From: JABFRJ01 sp964389095
Lineage (GTDB): Bacteria; Pseudomonadota; Alphaproteobacteria; Rhizobiales; Hyphomicrobiaceae
Direction of reading: 5' to 3'
Length of the DNA: 64,000 nt
Assembly (NCBI GenBank): GCA_964389095.1
Contig: CAYMEB010000001.1
Span: 1 to 64,000, forward strand
Below are positions 7,427 through 15,063 of the stretch, one piece after another. The notes under the pieces are model-generated. The model did not search any database. It was not told the origin of the DNA and was given only the letters and a program-made list of their open reading frames with translations. The stretch's first letter is position 1, and every line of letters begins with the position of its first letter. The position numbers and the translations under genes were made by a program.

Positions 7427-9229
7427 ATGGCGTCGTACAGAGGCGAGGACCTCGACTTGAGGACACCCGGCGGCCGGCCGGTGCGCGAGGCCTTTGCCGC
7501 CGAGGCGCAGCCCATTCAGGGACGCATGCGCGCGCCGCTGTCCAACGGCGGCGGCCGCGGCGAGCCGACTTATGTCGATGAAACCGTGATGGCGTGCTGC
7601 AACCATGCCTTCGACATCGCGCAGGCCCACGGCGCCTCCGAGGTCCGCCTCGATCATCTCATCCATGCCATGACCCGCGTCGAGGCCGCCGCGCAGATCC
7701 TCGAGGAGCGCGGCGTGCGCGAGGCTCATCTGCGGCGAGAGAGCGCCGCCGTGCTCGCCTCCCAGATTCCGGTCGGCCTCGGCAACACGCACGCGACGCC
7801 GCGCGCGGCCGCCGAACTCGACGACGTCCTGCGCCGGGCCTCCGACAGCGCGGCGCGCAGCGGTGACGTCGCCGGCGTGGAAGCCGTGCTCTGGGCGATG
7901 CTCACGGCCTATCGTGATCATGCCGCCGTACAATTGCTCGCGCGCCACGCGCCGGATTGGCAGCAGTGGGAATGGAGTCAGCGCTTCGAGCCCCGGCGCG
8001 AAGCCGCTCGGCCACCGGCGCCGTACTATCCCGAGCGTCGCGCCTCGGCCTACGTCGAGGCACCGCCGCCGGTCCCGCCCGCGCCGCGCCTTCGCGGCGA
8101 AGCGATGCCTGCGGCCGCGCCGATGCAGTACCAACCGGTTTATGACCCCTCCGCCTCGCGCCTCGATCAGATCGAGCAGGCGATCCGCGGCCTTCAGGCC
8201 GACCTCGTCGCCGATCGGCGCATGATGTCGGACCTGATGCGTGATCTGCAGCGTGAAATGAAGGGTGCGCGGCCCGATGCCGGCGTTCTCGATCGTGTCG
8301 ACAGTATCGAGCGGGCCATCGACGGGCGCCTTCAGGAGCTGTCGCGCGTGGCGACCTCGCTGAGCGAGCGCCTGCACGGCGTCGAGAAGTCGGTTTCCGC
8401 CAGTGTCCAGGACGGAGCGCGGAACTGGGCGGCCGTGAGCGACCGGATCAAGACGCTCGACGAGAGGGCCGCGGCCGGCGGCAATGTGGACCTCGGCGAT
8501 CTCGTGACCGATCAGCTGGTCGCCGTCGCCGACGAGTTGCGCGGTGCGGGCGAGAAGATCGCGCAGCTGGAGAAGGCCGTGGCGACGATCTCCTCGAACC
8601 AGGCGAGTTCCGGCTCGGCCATGCAGGGCGTGATCGCCGACCGCTTCCAGACACTTCGCCAGACCGTCGACCAGCAGAACCTCGTTCTCACCTCCGCGAT
8701 TGCCCAGCTCACCGAGCCGGTCAACGACCGCTTGCGCCAGCTGGAGCAGGCGATCGAACGCAGCAAGACCGAGAACAACCAGGTCTGGCGCGCCCTTGCG
8801 GATCGGCTCGGACAGATCGAGCAGACCACGCTCGGGTTCAGCGAGCAGGCAGCCCGCGACCGGGCGGCGGGAAAGAGCGAAATGCTGGCGGCCATCTCCG
8901 ATCTCGGCTCGCGCCAGCAGGTCCTCGCGGACAATCTGGACGCATGGCGAGCGGATCAGGCCGGCAACGTCTCCATCGTCGCCAAGCGGATCGAACTCCT
9001 GGAAGTCGCGAGTTCTCAGCCCCTGCAGATGCTCCAGCAGCTCCAGGCGGACCTCAACGGCCTCCAGCAGGTGACTCTGGCGGACTACGATCAGAACCGG
9101 CGCGGCTTCCGCCACTGGCTGTTCGGCACCGAGGAGATCTTCGCCCGCTCATGGCGCGACGAGACCCGCCAGGTCCGCGATCGCTTGCGCCAGCTCGCCG
9201 GTGGCGACCGTGGGGGCCGCCCGGTCTGA
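7427..9229 (+). CDS. Clp N-domain protein with long coiled coil, no ATPase
   Basis: A 600-residue protein. Residues about 48-175 resemble the Clp N-terminal repeat domain of ClpA/ClpC: helices with VMACCNHAFDIAQ, the LDHLIHAM motif, a second half with AELDDVLRRASDSA and VEAVLWAML. Residues about 185-235 are a Pro/Ala/Arg linker. From about 245 to the end the sequence is a continuous heptad-like coiled coil rich in Glu, Gln, Ala and Arg with short repeats such as DRLRQLE, closing with an aromatic segment FRHWLFGTEEIFARSW. No Walker motifs, signal peptide or TM helix are seen. ATG 7427 is chosen for its GAGGAG site 7 bases upstream. It precedes pyrH by about 110 bases. Function unknown; an adaptor or scaffold is possible. 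Confidence 0.8.
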   Translation: MASYRGEDLDLRTPGGRPVREAFAAEAQPIQGRMRAPLSNGGGRGEPTYVDETVMACCNHAFDIAQAHGASEVRLDHLIHAMTRVEAAAQILEERGVREAHLRRESAAVLASQIPVGLGNTHATPRAAAELDDVLRRASDSAARSGDVAGVEAVLWAMLTAYRDHAAVQLLARHAPDWQQWEWSQRFEPRREAARPPAPYYPERRASAYVEAPPPVPPAPRLRGEAMPAAAPMQYQPVYDPSASRLDQIEQAIRGLQADLVADRRMMSDLMRDLQREMKGARPDAGVLDRVDSIERAIDGRLQELSRVATSLSERLHGVEKSVSASVQDGARNWAAVSDRIKTLDERAAAGGNVDLGDLVTDQLVAVADELRGAGEKIAQLEKAVATISSNQASSGSAMQGVIADRFQTLRQTVDQQNLVLTSAIAQLTEPVNDRLRQLEQAIERSKTENNQVWRALADRLGQIEQTTLGFSEQAARDRAAGKSEMLAAISDLGSRQQVLADNLDAWRADQAGNVSIVAKRIELLEVASSQPLQMLQQLQADLNGLQQVTLADYDQNRRGFRHWLFGTEEIFARSWRDETRQVRDRLRQLAGGDRGGRPV

Positions 9230-9342
9230 TGGCGTCGCGGCCGGGGTGAGACCCGGTGGCAGTGGATGGTGGCGTCGGCACGCCTTGGCAGGCGCGGCGG
9301 CGATCATTACAAGCCCGCGCATCGAAACAACGGTGCGGCGCC

Positions 9343-10074
9343 ATGGCTGGCAATGACGGACGACCCCGCTACAAGCGGCTTCTCCTGAAGCTTTCCGGAG
9401 AGGCCCTGATGGGGCGCCTCGGGTACGGAATCGATCCGGAAGTCGTCGATCGCCTCGTACGTGAGGTGAAGGCGGTTCGCGAGGCCGGCGTCGAGCTGGC
9501 TGTCGTGGTCGGCGGCGGAAACATCTACCGCGGCGTGCAGGGAGCTGCCAGGAACGGCATCGACCGGGCGACCGGCGACTACATGGGCATGCTCGCGACC
9601 GTGATGAACGCCTTGGCGTTCCAGGCCGCCCTGGAGAAGTTGGATGTGCCGGCCCGCGTCCTCTCGGCCATTCCGATGCCGACGGTCTGCGAGGCGTTCG
9701 TGCGGCCCAAGGCCCTCCATCATTTAGAGGAGCGCCGTGTCGTCATCTTCGCCGCCGGGACCGGAAATCCGTTCTTCACCACCGACACGACGGCGGCGCT
9801 GCGGGCCGCCGAGATGGGCTGCGACGCAGTTCTCAAGGCGACCCAGGTCGATGGCGTCTACTCGGCGGACCCGAAGAAGGACGCCTCAGCCGTGCACTAC
9901 GCGACCGTGACCTATGCCGAGGTGCTGGCCAAGGACCTCAAGGTCATGGATGGTGCGGCCGTCGCGCTTGCCCGCGACAACGGTATTCCGGTAATTGTGT
10001 TCTCGATCGACGTGCCGGGGAACCTCATGCGCGTGCTCGAGGGCACGGCGAAGGCGACCTTGGTGCACGGCTAG
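9343..10074 (+). CDS. pyrH: UMP kinase
   Basis: A 243-residue amino-acid-kinase-fold UMP kinase that phosphorylates UMP to UDP in pyrimidine nucleotide synthesis. It shows the family landmarks RLLLKLSGEALMG near the start, the phosphate loop VVVGGGNIYRG, GDYMGMLATVMNALA, and AAGTGNPFFTTDTTAALRA; the acidic ATQVDGVYSADP segment follows. The ATG at 9343 gives the normal length. It heads the rightward run pyrH-frr-uppS-cdsA-dxr-rseP-bamA. The rpsB and tsf genes that usually precede pyrH are absent from this side. Confidence 0.97.
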   Translation: MAGNDGRPRYKRLLLKLSGEALMGRLGYGIDPEVVDRLVREVKAVREAGVELAVVVGGGNIYRGVQGAARNGIDRATGDYMGMLATVMNALAFQAALEKLDVPARVLSAIPMPTVCEAFVRPKALHHLEERRVVIFAAGTGNPFFTTDTTAALRAAEMGCDAVLKATQVDGVYSADPKKDASAVHYATVTYAEVLAKDLKVMDGAAVALARDNGIPVIVFSIDVPGNLMRVLEGTAKATLVHG

Positions 10075-10197
10075 TAGGCGCCGAGAATGCATCGGGCATT
10101 TCAAGGCAGTTCGTGACATATCTGCCGGGAGGCTGCCGGACCCGGCGAGCGGGCAGCGGGTGCCGGTCCTGGCGGACGACGGACGAGGAAGGTTGGC

Positions 10198-10758
10198 ATG
10201 GCGCAGAATTTCGACCTCAAGGACATCGAGAAGCGGATGCGCGGCGCGATGGATGCGCTGAAGAAGGAATTCTCGGGCCTGCGAACGGGCCGGGCGAGTA
10301 CCCATCTGCTCGATCCGGTGCACGTGATGGTCTACGGGGCGCGAATGCCGCTCAATCAGGTCGCCACGGTTTCGACACCGGATGCGAAGACGATTTCTGT
10401 GCAGGTCTGGGACAAGGGCAATGTGAAGGCGGTCGAAAAAGCCATCAGCGAAGCCAACCTCGGCCTCAATCCGATGACCGATGGCACGCTCATTCGCCTG
10501 CCGATGCCGCCGCTGACGGCGGATCGTCGCGCCGAGCTCGCCAAGGTCGCGCACAAGTATGCGGAGAATGGCCGGGTCGCTGTGCGCAACGTGCGTCGCG
10601 ACGGCATGGACCTCCTCAAGAAGCTCGAAAAAGAGCACAAGATGACCGAGGACGATCATCGTAAGAATTCGGCCAAGGTGCAGGAGCTGACCGACAAGCT
10701 GATCAAGGAGATCGATCAGACGCTGGCGGCGAAGGAAGCCGAGATCAAACAGGTCTGA
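10198..10758 (+). CDS. frr: Ribosome recycling factor
   Basis: A 186-residue cytoplasmic factor that, with EF-G, splits post-termination ribosomes. Full normal length (about 185) with the conserved FSGLRTGRAS near residue 30, the beta-domain GARMPLNQVATVS, the RLPMPPLTADRR hinge segment and the C-terminal long helix DLLKKLEKEHKMTEDD. It lies 123 bases after pyrH, the usual partner. The start ATG at 10198 follows GAGGAAGG. Confidence 0.98.
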   Translation: MAQNFDLKDIEKRMRGAMDALKKEFSGLRTGRASTHLLDPVHVMVYGARMPLNQVATVSTPDAKTISVQVWDKGNVKAVEKAISEANLGLNPMTDGTLIRLPMPPLTADRRAELAKVAHKYAENGRVAVRNVRRDGMDLLKKLEKEHKMTEDDHRKNSAKVQELTDKLIKEIDQTLAAKEAEIKQV

Positions 10759-10822
10759 GAACGTCTCGGATGTGCGGGGCGAGGCGGTCGAATTGCGGAA
10801 GCCCGGAGACTGCGTCGTGTCA

Positions 10823-11587
10823 ATGACGACGAGATCACCCGACGCTGATCGTGCCGAGAGGGCGAAGGACCACCAGATGCCGCGCCACGTGGCGATCATC
10901 ATGGACGGAAACGGCCGATGGGCCGAGCAACGCGGGCTTCCACGCGTAGCCGGCCACCGCGCCGGCGTGGATGCCTTGCGGCGCACGGTCCGTGCCGCGC
11001 TCGAGCTGGGCATCCGCTACCTGACGATCTACAGCTTCTCGTCGGAGAACTGGTCGCGGCCCGCGGCCGAGGTCAGCTTCCTGATGGGGCTGATGCGAAG
11101 CTACATCCAGGAAGACATCGAGGATCTCGACCGCAACGGCGTACGGATCCGCATGATCGGGGAACGCGAGCGCGTCGAGCCGGACCTGTTGGCGCTCGTG
11201 GATTCTGCGGTGGCGCGCACCGCGGGGAACTCCGCGCTGTTCCTGAACATCGCCTTCAACTACGGCGCTCGCGGCGAGATCGCCAAGGCGGCGCAGCGGC
11301 TGGCCGAGATGGTGGAAGTCGGCGCATTGAAGTCCAGCGAGATCACGGCCGAGCGGCTCGAGGCGGCGCTCGACACCAACGGCTTGCCCGATCCCGACCT
11401 TCTGATACGGACAAGCGGCGAGTTGCGCCTGTCGAATTTCCTGTTGTGGCAGCTTGCTTACGCCGAGTTCGTATTCCTCGACGCCTATTGGCCCGATTTC
11501 GACCGTGCGATGCTGGAGGCGGCGATCGAGGAATACAGGACCCGCTCGCGCCGGTTCGGCGGCCTGTCCGCCCGCTCCACCGCCTGA
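10823..11587 (+). CDS. uppS: Undecaprenyl diphosphate synthase (cis-prenyltransferase)
   Basis: A 254-residue enzyme that extends farnesyl diphosphate with isopentenyl diphosphate to make the C55 carrier lipid for peptidoglycan and LPS. It has the pyrophosphate-binding HVAIIMDGNGRWA motif, GHRAG, TIYSFSSENWSRP, NIAFNYGARGEI, and the C-terminal DLLIRTSGELRLSNFLLWQ. The ATG at 10823 was chosen; a GTG at 10772 would add 17 residues and a third candidate is Met19 just before PRHVAII, so the N terminus is uncertain. It sits between frr and cdsA, the standard order. Confidence 0.95.
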   Translation: MTTRSPDADRAERAKDHQMPRHVAIIMDGNGRWAEQRGLPRVAGHRAGVDALRRTVRAALELGIRYLTIYSFSSENWSRPAAEVSFLMGLMRSYIQEDIEDLDRNGVRIRMIGERERVEPDLLALVDSAVARTAGNSALFLNIAFNYGARGEIAKAAQRLAEMVEVGALKSSEITAERLEAALDTNGLPDPDLLIRTSGELRLSNFLLWQLAYAEFVFLDAYWPDFDRAMLEAAIEEYRTRSRRFGGLSARSTA

Positions 11588-11603
11588 AAGATCGAGAGGT
11601 CGC

Positions 11604-12461
11604 ATGGCGCAAACTCCGGACCGCGATCAGACACCGGCGGCCACGTCTCGTGTCGGCGCCGACCTCATGCCGCGCGTCGTTTCCGGCGTCGTGCTGGCCG
11701 CGATTGCACTGGGGGCGACGCTGGCCGGGTCACACGTCTTCGCAGTCCTGATTGCGCTCGTGTGCGCCATCGTCGCGTGGGAATGGGGCCGCATCGTGCG
11801 CGGCGTCGATCTCGACGTCGTCATGGCCGCTCATGTCGTCTCGGTGCTGGCGGCCGTCGGCCTCGCCGCGTTCGGGCTCGCGGCCCTGGGCGCCATGGCC
11901 GTCCTCATCGGAGCCATTCTGGTGGGGCTGCTGAGTTTCGGGCGCAGCGCGATCCTGTCGTCGGTGGGGGTGCTCTTCGCCGGGTTGCCGGGCGTGGCCC
12001 TGGTCTGGCTGCGAGGCGACGAGCCCTACGGTGTTTGGGCGGTGCTCTATCTGATGGCTATGGTCGTCGTCACCGACACCGCCGCATATTTCGCCGGCCG
12101 GCTGATCGGCGGTCCCAAGTTGTGGCCCGCGGTTTCTCCGAAAAAGACATGGGCCGGCCTGCTCGGCGCGATCGCCGGCACGTTGGCGGCAGGTGCGGGA
12201 TTTTCGGCCCTGGTCGGAGGAGCCTCACCGATGCGTCTGGCCCTGGTCGGCGGCGTGACAGCGCTGATCGCGCAGGCGGGCGATCTTGCCGAAAGCGCCT
12301 TGAAGCGTCGGTTCCAGACCAAGGACGCGAGCAATCTGATACCCGGGCACGGCGGCTTCATGGACCGCATCGACGGTCTGGTCACGGCCGCGATCGCTGC
12401 GGCGCTGCTGGCGGCTCTGGTCGACGTCACCTCCCCGGCCAGGGCGCTCCTTCTTGGTTAG
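11604..12461 (+). CDS. cdsA: Phosphatidate cytidylyltransferase
   Basis: A 285-residue integral membrane enzyme making CDP-diacylglycerol from phosphatidate and CTP. It has about eight hydrophobic segments and ends with the CDS signature SALKRRFQTKDASNLIPGHGGFMDRIDG, with the catalytic KD and HGG/DR residues intact (quoted as its parts KRRFQTKD and HGGFMDR). The ATG at 11604 has a GAGAGG site 5 bases upstream. The stop TAG lies just before the dxr start, suggesting translational coupling. Confidence 0.95.
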   Translation: MAQTPDRDQTPAATSRVGADLMPRVVSGVVLAAIALGATLAGSHVFAVLIALVCAIVAWEWGRIVRGVDLDVVMAAHVVSVLAAVGLAAFGLAALGAMAVLIGAILVGLLSFGRSAILSSVGVLFAGLPGVALVWLRGDEPYGVWAVLYLMAMVVVTDTAAYFAGRLIGGPKLWPAVSPKKTWAGLLGAIAGTLAAGAGFSALVGGASPMRLALVGGVTALIAQAGDLAESALKRRFQTKDASNLIPGHGGFMDRIDGLVTAAIAAALLAALVDVTSPARALLLG

Positions 12462-12465
12462 CTCG

Positions 12466-13662
12466 ATGGCGCCGACGGTTTCCCCGCAGACCTCCGCGCC
12501 GATGCGGCTGACGGTGCTCGGTGCCACCGGCTCGGTCGGCACCTCGACGCTCGATCTCGTGGCCCGCTCAGGCGGGGTCGTTCGCCTCGAGGCTGTCACC
12601 GCCAACGCAAATGCGGACGCGCTCGCCGATATCGCCTTGCGGCACAGGGCAAGTTTCGCCGCGGTTGCCGACGAGCGCGCCTATCCGCGTCTGATCGAGC
12701 GCCTGCAGGGCAGCGGTATCGCGTGCGGGGCGGGTCCATCGGCGCTGATCGAGGCGGCGAGCCGCACGGCTGACTGTACGATGGCCGCGATCATGGGCGC
12801 GGCGGGGCTGGCCCCGACACTCGCGGCCGTGCAGCGGGGCGGACGCATCGGTCTGGCGAACAAGGAGTGCCTCGTCTCGGCCGGATCGCTGTTCATGCGC
12901 TGCGTGGACGCGGCGGGGGCGGAACTCATTCCCGTCGACAGCGAGCACTCTGCCGTGTTCCAGGCACTCGCCGGCCACGATCGAGGCGGGGTGACGCGGG
13001 TGACGCTGACGGCATCGGGCGGGCCTTTCCGCACCTGGACGCCGGCCGCGATCGCGGCTGCGACACCCGAGCAGGCCTTGAAGCATCCCAACTGGACCAT
13101 GGGACGCAAGATTACGATCGACAGCGCCACATTGATGAACAAGGGCCTCGAACTGATCGAGGCGCATCACCTGTTCGACCTCGCGCCGGACCGGCTCGAC
13201 GTGGTCGTCCATCCCCAATCCATCGTTCATGCCCTCGTGGCCTACAGCGACGGCTCGTCGCTCGCGCAGCTCGCCAATCCCGACATGCGCACGCCCATCG
13301 CGCTTGCCCTGTCTTGGCCACGACGCATGGCGACGCCGACGCCGCCGCTCGATCTGGTCACACTCTCGACATTGACCTTCGAGGCTCCCGATCCCGTGCG
13401 CTTTCCGGCCCTGCGCCTCGCCAAGACCGCGATGGCCGCCGGAACCGCCTGGACCGCGGTCCTGAACGCGGCGAACGAAGTCGCGGTCGAGGCCTTTCTG
13501 GGCCGGCGCCTGCCGTTCCACCATATTGCCGCCGTGGTGGAGGAAACTATGGAATGCATGGATCGCTCGGGTTCCCTGGGGGAGCCCGGCACGATCGAAG
13601 CGGTCCTTGCGCTCGATGCGGAGGCGCGCGACAAGGCGGCGCAGGCGATTGCCCGCACATGA
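12466..13662 (+). CDS. dxr: 1-deoxy-D-xylulose 5-phosphate reductoisomerase
   Basis: A 398-residue NADPH-dependent enzyme of the MEP isoprenoid pathway, converting DXP to MEP. Visible motifs: the nucleotide-binding GATGSVGTSTLDL, LANKECLVSAG, the metal/substrate segment VDSEHSAVFQAL with catalytic Glu, SGGPFRTW, and MGRKITIDSATLMNKGLELIEAHHLF (parts). ATG 12466, 5 bases after the cdsA stop, is preferred; Met13 before RLTVLGATG is an alternative. It works in the same pathway as IspDF encoded at 57416-58627. A 103-base gap separates it from rseP. Confidence 0.96.
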   Translation: MAPTVSPQTSAPMRLTVLGATGSVGTSTLDLVARSGGVVRLEAVTANANADALADIALRHRASFAAVADERAYPRLIERLQGSGIACGAGPSALIEAASRTADCTMAAIMGAAGLAPTLAAVQRGGRIGLANKECLVSAGSLFMRCVDAAGAELIPVDSEHSAVFQALAGHDRGGVTRVTLTASGGPFRTWTPAAIAAATPEQALKHPNWTMGRKITIDSATLMNKGLELIEAHHLFDLAPDRLDVVVHPQSIVHALVAYSDGSSLAQLANPDMRTPIALALSWPRRMATPTPPLDLVTLSTLTFEAPDPVRFPALRLAKTAMAAGTAWTAVLNAANEVAVEAFLGRRLPFHHIAAVVEETMECMDRSGSLGEPGTIEAVLALDAEARDKAAQAIART

Positions 13663-13765
13663 CTTGTGCGTCGGCCGGCACGGCTGGTTGAAACGCGCCG
13701 GGTTCGGCGCGATATGAGCGATGCGCGGCGCGTCCCGCCCGATCGTCACAGGACGAAGGAACCCC

Positions 13766-14914
13766 ATGACCCTTCCGGCGAGCATTTCGAACTTCGGGTT
13801 GACCGTGGCCGCCTTCCTGTTCGTGTTGACGATCGTCGTCTTCATCCACGAACTCGGCCATTTCCTGGTCGCGCGCTGGTGCCGAGTGAAGGTCACCGCC
13901 TTCTCCATAGGTTTCGGCAAGGAATTGATTTCATTCGTCGACCGGCACGGAACGCGCTGGCGGATCGCGGCCTTGCCGTTGGGTGGCTACGTCAAGTTCA
14001 TGGACGACGAGAACGGCGCCAGCGTCCCCGATTCGGACGCGATCGCGCGGATGACGCCGGAGCAACGCGAGGGTGCTTTCCACGCGAAGCCGGTGTGGCA
14101 GCGTGCAGCCATCGTCGCGGCCGGCCCGATTGCCAACTTTCTTCTCGCGATCGTGGTCCTGTTCGGGGTCTTCTTTTTCGCCGGTGAGCGCATCGTCGCG
14201 CCGCGGATCGAGGCCGTTGTCCCTGACAGCGCGGCCGCCGAAGCCGGCTTCAAGCCCGGCGATGTGATCCTCACCATCAACGGCCAACGGATCGAAAGCT
14301 TCGCCGACCTCCGGCGCCATGCGTCGAGCAATGCCGGCGAAGTGCTGAAATTCACCGTGGATCGGGGCGGCGCAATCGTTCCCCTTTCGGCGGCACCGCG
14401 CATCGCGGAAGTGCCTGACGGCTTCGGTGGCAAGATCAGAGTCGGCCAGCTTGGGTTGAGGGGGCCGTCTGTTCCCACCGACTGGCAGCAGAAGAACTAC
14501 GGTCCCATCGAGGCCCTGAACAAGGCGGTCTGGGAAAGCTGGGCCTTCGCCGAGCAGACCTGGACCTATATCGCTCGAGTTCTGACCCGCAAGGAGTCGG
14601 GTGATCAGATCGGCGGTCCCGCGCGGATCGCCGACGCATCGGGCAAGATGGCGAGTGCTGGGCTGGTACCGCTACTCCACTTCATAGCGTTCATTTCCGT
14701 GAGTATCGGCTTGGCCAATCTGCTGCCGATTCCGCTTCTGGACGGTGGTCACCTGCTGTTTTACGCGATCGAAGCCGTGCGGGGGTATCCGTTGACGCAG
14801 AAGGCCCAGGAGTTCGCCTTCCGCCTGGGGCTCGGCGTGGTGATCTTCCTGTTCGTCTTCGCCAACTGGAACGACCGGGTGGTGTTCAAGCAGTGGCTGG
14901 GGATGGGAAGTTGA
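13766..14914 (+). CDS. rseP: Site-2 intramembrane zinc protease RseP
   Basis: A 382-residue inner-membrane metalloprotease that cleaves anti-sigma factors and signal peptides within the membrane. The zinc motif HELGH lies in the first TM segment (near residue 30), a single PDZ domain follows TM2 at about 130-205 (EAGFKPGDVILTINGQ), and the third zinc ligand motif LLPIPLLDGGHL is in a C-terminal TM segment. The ATG at 13766 has AAGGA 6 bases upstream. It lies between dxr and bamA as in most proteobacteria. It could process the membrane anti-sigma-like protein at 55651, but that is only a possibility. Confidence 0.96.
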   Translation: MTLPASISNFGLTVAAFLFVLTIVVFIHELGHFLVARWCRVKVTAFSIGFGKELISFVDRHGTRWRIAALPLGGYVKFMDDENGASVPDSDAIARMTPEQREGAFHAKPVWQRAAIVAAGPIANFLLAIVVLFGVFFFAGERIVAPRIEAVVPDSAAAEAGFKPGDVILTINGQRIESFADLRRHASSNAGEVLKFTVDRGGAIVPLSAAPRIAEVPDGFGGKIRVGQLGLRGPSVPTDWQQKNYGPIEALNKAVWESWAFAEQTWTYIARVLTRKESGDQIGGPARIADASGKMASAGLVPLLHFIAFISVSIGLANLLPIPLLDGGHLLFYAIEAVRGYPLTQKAQEFAFRLGLGVVIFLFVFANWNDRVVFKQWLGMGS

Positions 14915-14946
14915 GGGGGGCTGCAAGCCGGCTTCGGGCAGGGAAA

Positions 14947-14974
14947 TGCAACTTTGCAGTGACTTGTCGGTCAC
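14947..14974. repeat. Two back-to-back inverted repeats in the rseP-bamA gap
   Basis: TGCAA-CT-TTGCA (14947-14958) is followed directly by GTGAC-N6-GTCAC (14959-14974). They sit in a locally AT-rich stretch that continues to about 15040 and probably contains the bamA promoter. No T-run follows, so they are not an obvious terminator. Function is unknown. Confidence 0.35.
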
Positions 14975-15063
14975 AGAAGCCATCTTGCCACTTCCCGTAC
15001 GGTATCTGAATCGTTAAAAAGCAAAATCAGAGGTGCTGTATGCGCTAGCTACCGGGGGAGCCT

